This document shows, in pieces, positions 16,229 to 24,317 of a DNA stretch of 41,060 bases. A program made the position numbers and the translations under genes. How positions within the stretch are numbered: position 1 is the stretch's first letter; each line of letters starts with the position of its first letter. Under the pieces are notes generated by a model. That model worked only from the letters and a program-made list of their open reading frames with translations, was not told the origin of the DNA and did no database searches. The stretch covers positions 1 to 41,060 of the forward strand of contig JASHPU010000232.1 in assembly GCA_030037885.1 (NCBI GenBank). Direction: 5' to 3'. Origin of the DNA: Xanthobacteraceae bacterium. GTDB lineage: Bacteria; Pseudomonadota; Alphaproteobacteria; Rhizobiales; Xanthobacteraceae.

Positions 16229-16738
16229 CTACGCCGCGGCGAACGGATGTTTGACCGTGTTGCGCTTTGCCACGACCTCGGCAGCCTTCGGCTCGCCGCT
16301 CACGGCGCGGGCGATGGATTCCTTGACCGCGCGATAATTGAACTCCTGAATCTTTTTATCGTCGGCCGCGTCCCAGTGGATGAAGACCCCGACGCAGATA
16401 AAGAGATTGTCGGCCTCGTCCTGGGGGATGACGCCTTCGGCGACGCTGTCGGCAACCGCCTTGGCAACGGCGTGCTGGGCCGGCCCGAACATTTGTACGG
16501 CTTGCTTGGCGCCCTTGATCGTCACCTTGTTGAACATCACGGTGGCGGGCTTGGCCAACAGGTTCGGTCCCACCACCGCAAGCAACGACGTAAAGCCGTC
16601 CTTATTGTTGGTCAGGCAGTTCGCGAACGCCATTTCGGCCGCACTGCCGCGCGGCCCCATGATCAGATCGATATGGGCAACTTCGTTGCCGTCGCCGACG
16701 AGCGATTCACCGACACAGAGTCCATTGATCTTTGCCAT
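16229..16738 (-). CDS. fae: Formaldehyde-activating enzyme (5,6,7,8-tetrahydromethanopterin hydro-lyase)
   Basis: Condenses formaldehyde with H4MPT to methylene-H4MPT, the entry step of cytoplasmic formaldehyde oxidation. The 169-residue protein has the whole Fae pattern: [18 protein letters not shown] with the catalytic His22, [46 protein letters not shown] and a KHPFAA end. ATG at 16738 is preferred: GGGAGGAG lies seven bases upstream and the protein then begins MAKINGL as in Methylobacterium Fae; ATG at 16744 would sit directly on the ribosome site. A hairpin separates it from the operon upstream, so it may have its own promoter, as expected for a very abundant enzyme. Confidence 0.95.
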   Translation of the reverse strand: MAKINGLCVGESLVGDGNEVAHIDLIMGPRGSAAEMAFANCLTNNKDGFTSLLAVVGPNLLAKPATVMFNKVTIKGAKQAVQMFGPAQHAVAKAVADSVAEGVIPQDEADNLFICVGVFIHWDAADDKKIQEFNYRAVKESIARAVSGEPKAAEVVAKRNTVKHPFAAA

Positions 16739-16763
16739 CGCCATCTCCTCCCAAGGAAACTGT

Positions 16764-16787
16764 AAAACGCGCAGGCGATTTGCCTGC
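16764..16787 (-). terminator. Hairpin plus T-run between CitG-like gene and fae
   Basis: On the minus strand GCAGGC (16787-16782), a five-base loop and GCCTGC (16776-16771) are followed by GCG and TTTT (16767-16764). This resembles a short intrinsic terminator or attenuator in the 141-base gap ahead of fae. It may end the mptG-to-CitG transcript or tune read-through into fae. Confidence 0.5.
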
Positions 16788-16879
16788 CTGATACCACCTA
16801 TCCTTGTTGTCAGCGCCCGGCATGGGTAAACCGGACCGGTTAGCCAGATAGCGGCGGAACGAAGCCCCGCAGGCCAAAG

Positions 16880-17749
16880 TCAACCACTGTTCGACAGCGG
16901 CGGCAAGACGGTCCGTAGCCGATAGGCAAAGAGGGTCGCGACGGTAAGGTCGGCGCTTGTGCCGGGATTGATCGCCTCCGCCTTGAGGGCAGTGTCCCAA
17001 GCGAGCAATGTGGGCACCATCTCGGCCGGCTGTTCCTCGGCGCACAACCTCGTCCGGAATTGCGTTGCTTCGCGCTGCACTTCGGCGGCCTTTTTAGCGC
17101 CGAGCTTGCGCTCGATATGACTGTCCGGGAAGGCCGCCAGAAAGCCCAGGAACACGGCCAGCGTCGCCCATTTTTGCTCCGGCTGAGCGTTTCGCGCCGC
17201 ATCGAACAACGATAACCCCAGCCCGAATATGTCGGCGAAATCCGTCGCGTACTGCCGCGCCACGCGATCGCGGTCCGCCGCCTCCGCCATCGCCTGCAAC
17301 AGGCTGACCGTTGCCGGCGCCGAGACGTCGTGACGGGCGCTGTGGCCAAGCCCGGCGGGCGCTGCCTTGACGATCGCGCGAAACGCGAGCCTCGCGTCTT
17401 CGATGTCGAGACCGCGCAGAACCCGGCCAAGCGCGGCGCGCAATTGCAGTCCTTCGGCGGCCATCTCCGCCGCCGCCGCCAGCGGCGCGCACAGCAGAAC
17501 GATGCCGAGATTGGTGTTGGCGCCAACCGCGGCAAAGGTTGCCTCGACCGCGCCCAGGATGCGCGCCCCGACGCGGGCGCCCGCAGCCGACAACGGCGCC
17601 GCGGCGGCATCGGCGCTGCGGACGAAATCGTCGATCGTCATGCGATGGCCGCCGGCAAAGGCATGCACATTGCCCGGCTTCGGCGCGTCAAGCTCGGCAA
17701 GACAGGCCCACACGAACGCCGCCGCGACACATTGCGCCCGCGAGCTCAC
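16880..17749 (-). CDS. Triphosphoribosyl-dephospho-CoA synthase (CitG)-like protein of the C1 cluster
   Basis: A 289-residue helical protein of the CitG family, which in citrate lyase systems joins dephospho-CoA to ATP ribose. It shows the family motifs LDAPKPGNVHAF (about residues 20-31), GANTNLGIVLLCAPL and GLGHSARHDVS. No citrate lyase gene is near; the H4MPT context suggests a pterin- or furan-cofactor reaction, as for the CitG homologue next to fae in other methylotrophs. GTG at 17749 overlaps the stop of the RimK-like gene (GTGA) and gives the family N-terminus, so upstream codons of the open frame are rejected. Exact reaction unknown. Confidence 0.83.
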   Translation of the reverse strand: MSSRAQCVAAAFVWACLAELDAPKPGNVHAFAGGHRMTIDDFVRSADAAAAPLSAAGARVGARILGAVEATFAAVGANTNLGIVLLCAPLAAAAEMAAEGLQLRAALGRVLRGLDIEDARLAFRAIVKAAPAGLGHSARHDVSAPATVSLLQAMAEAADRDRVARQYATDFADIFGLGLSLFDAARNAQPEQKWATLAVFLGFLAAFPDSHIERKLGAKKAAEVQREATQFRTRLCAEEQPAEMVPTLLAWDTALKAEAINPGTSADLTVATLFAYRLRTVLPPLSNSG

Positions 17750-18699
17750 GCGGTGGCGCCCTGCGCGTTGCGGATGCCGACACCTTCCAGGAAACAATCG
17801 GCGAACACGGCAGCGATGTTGACGGCGGTGACTTTTTGCAAGCCGGACCATGCCGGCATGCTGTTGACTTCGAGCACGGCCGGCTGCATGTCCGCGCCGT
17901 AAATGATGTCGACGCCAACGAATGCGGCGCCGACGACCTTCGCCGCGCGCAACGCCAGCGTCTTCAGCTCATCGTTGAAGGCGACCGCAACCGGCCGCCC
18001 GCCCCGCTTGATATTGGTGATCCAGTGCGAGGAGTGCCGCTGCATCGCCGCGACGATGCGGCCCTGCACCACGAGCACGCGAAAATCGTGATAGCCGCCG
18101 CGTTCGACGCCGACGAAGCGCTGCAGATAAAACACCCGGCCGGCGGTCTGCTCGGTCTGCGGCAGGTCTTCCGGCGTGCGGATCAGCATGAGGCCGCGTC
18201 CCTGCGATCCGAACAAAGGCTTGAGCACCAGCGGCCCGTTCGCGGCCTCGCGCTGCACGATGGCGCGGGCTTCTTCATGCGATTCCGTCGCCCAGGTCGC
18301 AGGCGTCGCAATGCCTGCGCGCGACAAAAGAAAGCTCGTCATCGATTTGTCGACGCAACGCTCGATGGCGCGTGCATCGTTCCATACCGGGACGCCGAGT
18401 TCGCGCAATGCATGCAGAACGCCGAGCCGCAGCGTGACCGCCTCGAACGTGCCGCCCGACATGGTGCGGACAATGACGGCGTCCGGAAGGCTGCCGTCGA
18501 AGCCATCGATGTGCAGACCGCTGGCGGTTTGCGTCGCAAACCCGCATCTGGGCAACCGGATCGCAACGGTCTCGATGCCGCGCAGCCGAAGCGCGGCAAT
18601 CAGTTCCCGGGCATGCCAATCAATGCGGTCGACGACCAGGCCGACGAGCGGGTGGTCGCCATGCGTGCCGCGGCCGACGCGTTCAAGCAAAGGAGGCAT
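17746..18699 (-). CDS. RimK-family ATP-grasp ligase, candidate H4MPT glutamate ligase (MptN-like)
   Basis: A 317-residue ATP-grasp enzyme with the RimK order: N-terminal domain (about 1-110), ATP-grasp domain with SHEEARAIV, LVLKPLFGSQGRGLMLI about residue 155, FYLQRFV, HDFRVLVV, and the metal-binding end AVLEVNSMPAWSGLQ. RimK relatives include MptN and CofF, which add glutamate to methanopterin and F420. A RimK homologue (called orf7 from memory) sits by mch and fae in Methylobacterium. It may form tetrahydrosarcinapterin-like or polyglutamyl tails; methylofuran is known to be polyglutamylated in Methylorubrum. Overlaps mch by 17 bases and the CitG-like gene by 4. Confidence 0.83.
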   Translation of the reverse strand: MPPLLERVGRGTHGDHPLVGLVVDRIDWHARELIAALRLRGIETVAIRLPRCGFATQTASGLHIDGFDGSLPDAVIVRTMSGGTFEAVTLRLGVLHALRELGVPVWNDARAIERCVDKSMTSFLLSRAGIATPATWATESHEEARAIVQREAANGPLVLKPLFGSQGRGLMLIRTPEDLPQTEQTAGRVFYLQRFVGVERGGYHDFRVLVVQGRIVAAMQRHSSHWITNIKRGGRPVAVAFNDELKTLALRAAKVVGAAFVGVDIIYGADMQPAVLEVNSMPAWSGLQKVTAVNIAAVFADCFLEGVGIRNAQGATA

Positions 18700-19654
18700 C
18701 GAGCAGGTCCAAATCCATCTCGCCGGCGTGAAAGCTGTCGCCGGTTTCGAGCGCCGTCACAATGACTTTCGCCGGACTGAACAGCATCGGGTCGATCGCG
18801 TAAAAGTCCCCTTTGACCTCCTTGAAAATCTGCGCAAACGGCCGGCCATAGTCGCGCGACGCTTTGCTGGGCAGCTTGCTGGCCAGCGCGCGCGCGTCAT
18901 CGGCCGGCCCGGTCACATAGAGCTGGACGCGCCCGGCAAAGATGATGGCATCGTTGGTGCGTCCCATGGCGGTGACGAAGTCGGGGTGCGGCGGACACAG
19001 CGGCGCCGCGCCGACGCCGTCGACAACGCGCTCGAGCGGGTATCCCAGTTCGTGGGTCTTGTGCAACGCGACTTCGAGCGCGCGGGCGACGATCTGCGTG
19101 CTGCCGACCAGGCTTTGGGTCGGCGCAAAGATGATCGTCAAATCGTTCGGGCTGACGCGGCAATCTGCGGCGACCTTGGCGACGACGCTTGCCGGCGGAG
19201 GGCCGCCGCTCTCGATCACCAAAGTGGCGTGAGCGGCACTGTCGGCGTAGTTCAAATGCTCGAACAGCGGTTCGCGCCGCGCCAGCGCGCGCGCCGGTCC
19301 CGAGCCCAGTGCAAAGAACGGTTTGCCGGCGCGCTCGCCGGTGAGGCGCCAGCCGGCGTATTGGCTTGCCAGGCAGGCAATCACGGGATTTGAGGAGCGC
19401 ACGACCAGCGTCCATGGCCAGCGCGGCGTCGCGGAGGAGGGCGCCAACGTCACATCGCCAAGTCCGCCCATGCAGATGGCCGCGATGCGCAGACCCGCAG
19501 CGATGCCGCCAAGGCTTCGGCTGCCGGAATCGATCAGCGTTTCACCGCGTTCGCCGCGTGAAATGCCGAGCCGCAGTTGCGCCGCGTCCGCCACGAGTTG
19601 CGCAACCAGTTTGGCCGCGCGTTCATTGACGCTGACTGCCGGCACATTTGTCAT
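18683..19654 (-). CDS. mch: Methenyl-H4MPT cyclohydrolase
   Basis: Hydrolyses 5,10-methenyl-H4MPT to 5-formyl-H4MPT in the cytoplasm. The 323-residue protein begins MTNVPAVSVNERAAKLVAQL and has the Mch features DSGSRSLGGIAAG, ICMGGLGDV, VVRSSNPVIACLASQYAGW, FALGSGPARAL and PFAQIFKEVKGDFYAIDP. ATG at 19654 is chosen from family N-termini; the frame is open to 19750. The gene starts within the last 32 bases of the ATP-grasp gene upstream and runs 17 bases into the RimK-like gene, so translation is probably coupled. Identity is secure. Confidence 0.95.
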   Translation of the reverse strand: MTNVPAVSVNERAAKLVAQLVADAAQLRLGISRGERGETLIDSGSRSLGGIAAGLRIAAICMGGLGDVTLAPSSATPRWPWTLVVRSSNPVIACLASQYAGWRLTGERAGKPFFALGSGPARALARREPLFEHLNYADSAAHATLVIESGGPPPASVVAKVAADCRVSPNDLTIIFAPTQSLVGSTQIVARALEVALHKTHELGYPLERVVDGVGAAPLCPPHPDFVTAMGRTNDAIIFAGRVQLYVTGPADDARALASKLPSKASRDYGRPFAQIFKEVKGDFYAIDPMLFSPAKVIVTALETGDSFHAGEMDLDLLDASFA

Positions 19655-20774
19655 GATTGCCCTGATTGCCCTGCGTGGCCCAAGCGAGAACCTGCCTGCG
19701 CCGTTCCTCGGTTCGAACTCTCGCCCGCGTCGCGTCCGCGCCGCAAGCATAGACAGTGCACAGCGGCTCGCCAGCCTTTATCGCAACTCCCTGCTGCGGG
19801 CGGTCGGCGGCCCAGTGCGGCCAATTCAGCGCTGGAAATGACGGAATATCGCTCTCGGCATAGACGATTGCGGCCGCTCTTACTCGGCCAGTATAGCACG
19901 GAGCCGGCGGCAGCCGTCCGGCGCACGCCGCCAGATGCAGGGCAAAGAGCGAGCCTTGCGCCGGTTCGAAAATGTCCAACGTCGCGCCTGGGCGCGGGTT
20001 GATTTCCAAGAGCCAAAACCGCTCGTCGTCGACGATGAAATCCGCGCTGTTGAGGCCGACAAGCGCCGCCGCGCCGCTGAGCCGGTGGACCGCGGCAGTG
20101 AGCGAGGCGGCGATGTGGGCCGGCAGGGTCGCGGGCTGTGCGGCGCCGCCGTACCGATAGGGCTTATCGGCTGCGGGCAAATGCCATTGGCTGCTGAAAC
20201 CGAGCACGGTGGCGCTCACCCCGTCGGCCAGAAAAAGCGCCGATATCGGAACGCCCGGCATTTTGCGCTGATAATAGACGCCGCCGTGGATCGCTTGCTC
20301 CGCCGGCTTGATGTGGCCGCCGCCCGCCCCGCCTCGCCGCTTGGCGAGCCAGTCGGCGGTCCGCTGCGGCTTCTCCAAACAGAAGTCCGGCACCGGAATT
20401 GCGGCTTCCAAGCAGATGACCGAAAGCGCCGCGGGATCCTTGACCTTGGCGACAATAGCGGGGCCATTACCAAACAGCCGCCAGCTTTTGGCGATACGCT
20501 CGAGCAATTGGGGCCTGTCTTCAAATCCGCTGCCGCAGACTATTCCCAGCGGCGGGTGGCGCGCGCCGAGCGCGTTCAAGGCATCGAACAGCGCATCCTC
20601 CTCGATGCCGCGCGCTAGCGCGCCGCGAAACCGCACGTGATCCTTGGCTGCCTGGAGTGTGTCCTGATCGCCAAAAAAATCGGCGACAAGGATTTGATAG
20701 CCGCCGCGCCGTGCCGATTGTGCCAGGGCGCGGCCGGAAATCGCCGCGATAAGGATGGGTTTGCCTTCAGCCAT
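19623..20774 (-). CDS. ATP-grasp domain protein of the H4MPT cluster (Orf5-like)
   Basis: A 383-residue protein with an ATP-grasp fold: N-terminal ILIAAISGRALAQSARRGGY, a middle KPAEQAIHGGVYYQRKMPG segment, and the catalytic end LVGLNSADFIVDDERFWLLE then INPRPGATLD. A homologue (orf5, from memory) adjoins mch in Methylobacterium and is required for growth on C1 compounds in published mutant work, presumably for cofactor synthesis. A second ligase next to a RimK-like one suggests two amide- or ester-forming steps. Overlaps mtdB by 8 bases and mch by 32. Substrate unknown. Confidence 0.83.
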   Translation of the reverse strand: MAEGKPILIAAISGRALAQSARRGGYQILVADFFGDQDTLQAAKDHVRFRGALARGIEEDALFDALNALGARHPPLGIVCGSGFEDRPQLLERIAKSWRLFGNGPAIVAKVKDPAALSVICLEAAIPVPDFCLEKPQRTADWLAKRRGGAGGGHIKPAEQAIHGGVYYQRKMPGVPISALFLADGVSATVLGFSSQWHLPAADKPYRYGGAAQPATLPAHIAASLTAAVHRLSGAAALVGLNSADFIVDDERFWLLEINPRPGATLDIFEPAQGSLFALHLAACAGRLPPAPCYTGRVRAAAIVYAESDIPSFPALNWPHWAADRPQQGVAIKAGEPLCTVYACGADATRARVRTEERRRQVLAWATQGNQGNHDKCAGSQRQ

Positions 20775-21663
20775 TGATCTCGCGGCTCAGCGCGAAGGCG
20801 TCGCGAAAATCGAGTTGCACTGGTTTTGTCGCCACGATCATTTTCTGAAACAGGCCGAATTCCGATCGATACTTGACGTTGCCGATCGTCAACGGCCCCA
20901 ATCCCAACGTGCCGTGGGACGTGATCTCCTGGCCGTTCGCCTGCATGTCCAATCCCTCGACGCCGGACGGCGGAACCGCGTTGACGTCGGTGGCGATCAG
21001 CAGCCGCTTCGCCGCGGCAAGCTGGGCTTTCGAGAGGATCGCGACGCCGGCGCGGCCGGCGCAGAACGCCGCTTCGGATTCGGCGAGAATGGCCGCCTTC
21101 TTGGCGTCGTCGCTGCCGTCCGCAGGACGCACGTCCGCGCTGAAGCGGCGCTTGATCTCCTGGGCGGCGTCGCTTACGCGTTTGATGCCGTCGTAGCCGA
21201 CGAGCGTGACGGCGCTGCCCTGCAGCGCGGCTATCACTGCCGATGCAAATCCGACAACGCCGGTGGCGCCGAATACGGCGACCTTGAGACCGTCGAGATT
21301 GCGCTGTTTCCTGTCCTTCAGAATCTTCTCGACGCACGCGACCATTGCCGCCGCCGTGGTAAACGAGCCGGCGGGATCGGCAAACAGTGAAATGGCGAAC
21401 GGCGGCACCAGCGCCTTTTTGGCCTGCGCCAGCATGTCGAGCGCAAGGCTCGCGTTCTTGCCGCCGAAGAACATGGCCGTGCGGACGCCAAGCTTCGGCG
21501 GCCGCGAGAAGATAGCGTCCTGAACCAGCCCCGTTACCTCCTCGAGAGTCACGTTCGTATAGGTCAGAGCCGCGTCGTAGCCGGCGTCGAGCGCCATGTT
21601 CACATCGAATGGACTGACGTGCCTGGTCGGCGTGACCATGTGAATGATGTTCTTGTCCGCCAA
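20767..21663 (-). CDS. mtdB: NAD(P)-dependent methylene-H4MPT dehydrogenase
   Basis: Oxidises methylene-H4MPT to methenyl-H4MPT with NAD+ or NADP+, between Fae and Mch. The 298-residue protein begins (TTG as Met) MADKNIIHMVTPTRHVSPFD, typical of MtdB, and contains FFGGKNASLALDML, the nucleotide-binding VAVFGATGVVGFASAVIAA (about residues 128-146) and DVNAVPPSGVEGLD. TTG at 21663 has GGGAGGAG directly upstream and fits the family length; the frame is open to 21777 but in the end of mptG. Gap to mptG is 14 bases and overlap with the next gene 8 bases. Confidence 0.95.
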   Translation of the reverse strand: MADKNIIHMVTPTRHVSPFDVNMALDAGYDAALTYTNVTLEEVTGLVQDAIFSRPPKLGVRTAMFFGGKNASLALDMLAQAKKALVPPFAISLFADPAGSFTTAAAMVACVEKILKDRKQRNLDGLKVAVFGATGVVGFASAVIAALQGSAVTLVGYDGIKRVSDAAQEIKRRFSADVRPADGSDDAKKAAILAESEAAFCAGRAGVAILSKAQLAAAKRLLIATDVNAVPPSGVEGLDMQANGQEITSHGTLGLGPLTIGNVKYRSEFGLFQKMIVATKPVQLDFRDAFALSREING

Positions 21664-21677
21664 GGTCTCCTCCCGAT

Positions 21678-22739
21678 CTATTTGTTCTGGACGGAGCACC
21701 GTGGCTGCGCCACGATCTCCGCGCCACGATTGAGTCCGCTGCAGACGCGGACGTCCAAGCCTGCGCTGTGCGGGCACTGGCGCGCCAGCACCACGAGGCG
21801 GTCGGCTTCTTGCGCCGACGCGGCAAACGCAAAACCGGTCGGTCCCCAGGAGCTTTGACCGACGCCGTGGGCGCCGGCGGCATCGAGCGTCGCCAGCACT
21901 GCGGCAACGGCCCGGCTGGTGAAGGGCGAGCCGCCCTGCGCCGGAGCGAAATAGCAGCCGAGCCGCTGCTGCAATTGCCGGATCGCCGCGCCGAAGCTCG
22001 GCAGGTCCCGTTCCGCCAGCGCCGGCAGCGCCTTGATGAGAACCAGCCGGCAGAGATGGGCAGCCTCGGCGTCCGACATCGGCGCCAGCCGGGCAAAAGC
22101 CGCCAGCTCTTCGGCTCCATGCAGGCCGCGCCGGGCCGGGTCAAGGACGATCAGAATTCGCCAATCATCCGGAAACGTCATGTGGCTGACGATCGGCGCC
22201 GCCGCTGCTGCGGCGCCATGACCGCCGTCGACAACAAAGCCGCCGCGGCGGAACAGTCCGATGCCAACTCCCGAGCGCGCGCCGCGCCCGAGTTTCAATG
22301 CGTCGGTTTCAATATCCAGCGGCAGATCGTGCAGGCGGCGCAGGCCGACCGCGATGGCAAGCGCGAGCTGAGTGCCGGAACCAAGGCCGACATGCGCCGG
22401 AACGGTCTGCGCAACACTCACCGCATGGGCCTCGTCAAGAGCGAGCGAGCGCTGCATGACCTCCAGATATTGCCGCACCCGATCGTTTTCCGGTCCCGAA
22501 ACTTCGGCGGCCTTCGCTCGCCGGATTGTGAGGCTGGTTTTCAGATCACCGACCGCAAGCCCGACGCTGCCGAACCGCCGGCCTAGTCCGCCGTTGAGAT
22601 CGAGAAAACCCAGATGCAGCCGCGCTGGAACGGTGACGGTAATCCCATCTGTCTGGGGCAGGCCGGTGTGCAAGCTCAGCTCCCAAAATCGGCATTCGCG
22701 GGGTTTTGCCAACGGGAATACAGGACTAAAGTGCGTCAT
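21678..22739 (-). CDS. mptG: Beta-ribofuranosylaminobenzene 5'-phosphate synthase
   Basis: Catalyses the first committed step of methanopterin synthesis: an aminobenzoate (or hydroxybenzoate in archaea) plus PRPP gives the ribofuranosyl arene, CO2 and PPi. The protein is GHMP-kinase-like: VPARLHLGFLDLNGGLGRRF near residue 38, the phosphate-binding AHVGLGSGTQLALAIAVG, GRGARSGVGIGLFRRGGFVV and VGQSSWGPTGFAF. From ATG 22739 it has 353 residues, somewhat long; a later start nearer TDGITVTVPARL (about residue 30) is possible since no ribosome site is clear. Heads the minus-strand operon mptG-mtdB-ATP-grasp-mch-RimK-CitG, divergent from the dehydratase gene 52 bases away. Confidence 0.92.
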   Translation of the reverse strand: MTHFSPVFPLAKPRECRFWELSLHTGLPQTDGITVTVPARLHLGFLDLNGGLGRRFGSVGLAVGDLKTSLTIRRAKAAEVSGPENDRVRQYLEVMQRSLALDEAHAVSVAQTVPAHVGLGSGTQLALAIAVGLRRLHDLPLDIETDALKLGRGARSGVGIGLFRRGGFVVDGGHGAAAAAAPIVSHMTFPDDWRILIVLDPARRGLHGAEELAAFARLAPMSDAEAAHLCRLVLIKALPALAERDLPSFGAAIRQLQQRLGCYFAPAQGGSPFTSRAVAAVLATLDAAGAHGVGQSSWGPTGFAFAASAQEADRLVVLARQCPHSAGLDVRVCSGLNRGAEIVAQPRCSVQNK

Positions 22740-22791
22740 CCCGTTTCGGTTTGCAATCTGGACCAAACCCAACACCTGGAAGGGCGAGACC

Positions 22792-23172
22792 ATGGCCGAA
22801 GGTCCCAAAGAGCGAACTTATACTGATGAAGAAATCCAGGAGCGTCTCAAGCGCGACCTGCCGCATTGGTATCTTGAAAACGGATGGATACGCCGCCGAT
22901 ATCGCACCCACAGTTGGAAGGGCACGCTGATGGTCATCAACGCGGTCGGCCACCTCGCCGAGGCAGCGTGGCATCATCCGGACCTCACCGCGTCCTATGC
23001 CTGGGTCGAGGTGCGGTTGCAAAATCATGCCGCCAAAGGCATCACCGACAAGGATTTCGAGCTGGCCAAGAAAATCGAGGACACCGTGCACTGGCAGCCT
23101 GCCAAAGAGGGCGGCGCGCTGGAAGGCACTCCGGAAAAGGATCAGCGTTTCTCATACATCAAATACGATTGA
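22792..23172 (+). CDS. Pterin-4a-carbinolamine dehydratase-like protein (PhhB/DCoH family)
   Basis: A 126-residue protein with the family motif: AEAAWHHPDLTASYAWVEV (His-His-Pro), then NHAAKGITDKDFELAKKIE. Classical members dehydrate 4a-hydroxytetrahydrobiopterin after aromatic amino acid hydroxylation. Here it is the first gene of the fhc operon, and no hydroxylase is near. A role on H4MPT, perhaps repairing a hydroxylated pterin or forming a pterin intermediate, is inferred. Its N-terminus (ERTYTDEEIQERLKRDLPHWYLENGWIRRRY) is longer than in E. coli-like members. The stop overlaps a TTG that could open fhcB. Confidence 0.88.
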   Translation: MAEGPKERTYTDEEIQERLKRDLPHWYLENGWIRRRYRTHSWKGTLMVINAVGHLAEAAWHHPDLTASYAWVEVRLQNHAAKGITDKDFELAKKIEDTVHWQPAKEGGALEGTPEKDQRFSYIKYD

Positions 23173-23213
23173 GCCGCGGACTTTTCGATCCGCTTGAGGT
23201 GCCGGGGGTGGGG

Positions 23214-24317
23214 ATGGAGCGCGCGTGGATTGCAGGTGAGCCGGTGGCGCTCGATGCCGCGATTGGCGAGGCGGCCAAGCTCATTGCGGCAAGTATGCAG
23301 CCGCTGATCGCGGGGCTGGGCACTGACGTTGCCGGCGTGCGCGCCGCCATATCGCTGGCGCAACGCGTCGGCGGCGTCATCGACCATATGCACGCCGAAA
23401 GCCTGCTGCGGAATCTCGACGTCGTGCGTTCCTCCGGCGTCATGCTGACGACGCCGACCGAGGCCGAGATGCGCGCCGACACGTTGCTCGTGGCGGGTCC
23501 CGTTCCGCAGACCGGACTATTTCAGCAACTCGTTTCGGGATCTTCCGGGCGCTCCGCAGGCGGCAAGGCGCGTCGCATTTTCTGGCTCTGCCCGGGGCGC
23601 GACGCCGCAACAGCCGCGGCCGGCCGTAACGACGTCAAGGTTGTCGGCGGAGCGCTGCGCGACCTGCCGGCGCTGCTCGCCGCGCTGCGCGCGCGCCTCG
23701 CCGGCCGCGCCGTCGCCAAGACGGCAACATCAATCAGGAGCCTGGAGCAGCTTTCGCGCGACCTCAAAGCGTCGCGATTTGGCGTGGCGACCTGGGCCGT
23801 CGCTCACATCGATCCGCTGGCAATCGAAATGCTGTGCGGTCTGGTGGATGACCTCAATGCAACGACCCGCTTCTCCACATTGCCGCTGCTGCCCGCCGAC
23901 AACGCAGTCGGCGCTCTGCACGCCTGCGGCTGGATGACCGGCCTGCCCATGCGCACCGGCTTTGGCCGCGGCCATGCGCACCACGACCCATGGCTGTTCG
24001 ACAGCCGGCGCCTGATCGGCGGCGACGAAACCGATTGCGTCATCTGGATCTCGGCCTATCACGCCGAAGCGCCATCGTGGCCGGGAGCGCCGCCGACCGT
24101 CGCCCTGACAGCTGATGGCGCCGCCTTCCGGGTGCCGCCGCGCGTTCATATTACGGTCGGCGTCCCGGCCATCGATCATGCCGCCATCCACTATTTGCCC
24201 TCGACCGGCACCCTGGCGGCGGCCGCCGCGTCACAGCCGAGCACACGGATTGCCGTCGCCGACGCCATCTCGCGCATTGCCGCCGCGTTGCCGGACGATG
24301 GAGCGCGCCGATGCTGA
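23214..24317 (+). CDS. fhcB: Formyltransferase/hydrolase complex subunit B (FwdB/FmdB-like)
   Basis: Subunit of the bacterial Fhc complex, which moves the formyl group from H4MPT to methylofuran and hydrolyses it to formate. FhcB is related to the catalytic Mo/W subunit of archaeal formylmethanofuran dehydrogenase but has lost the metal and Fe-S chemistry. The 367-residue sequence (MERAWIAGEPVALDAAIGEA at the start, RRLIGGDETDCVIWISAYHAE near the end) has no CxxC cluster motifs and no active-site (Se)Cys context, consistent with that. ATG 23214 is chosen. TTG at 23169 (TTGA overlap with the dehydratase) and GTG at 23208 are alternatives. Overlaps fhcA by 7 bases. Confidence 0.9.
   Translation: MERAWIAGEPVALDAAIGEAAKLIAASMQPLIAGLGTDVAGVRAAISLAQRVGGVIDHMHAESLLRNLDVVRSSGVMLTTPTEAEMRADTLLVAGPVPQTGLFQQLVSGSSGRSAGGKARRIFWLCPGRDAATAAAGRNDVKVVGGALRDLPALLAALRARLAGRAVAKTATSIRSLEQLSRDLKASRFGVATWAVAHIDPLAIEMLCGLVDDLNATTRFSTLPLLPADNAVGALHACGWMTGLPMRTGFGRGHAHHDPWLFDSRRLIGGDETDCVIWISAYHAEAPSWPGAPPTVALTADGAAFRVPPRVHITVGVPAIDHAAIHYLPSTGTLAAAAASQPSTRIAVADAISRIAAALPDDGARRC

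Noticed and set aside
17746-18699. Calling the RimK-like protein a ribosomal S6 modification enzyme
   Set aside because: The coupled position between mch and the CitG-like gene favours a cofactor ligase.
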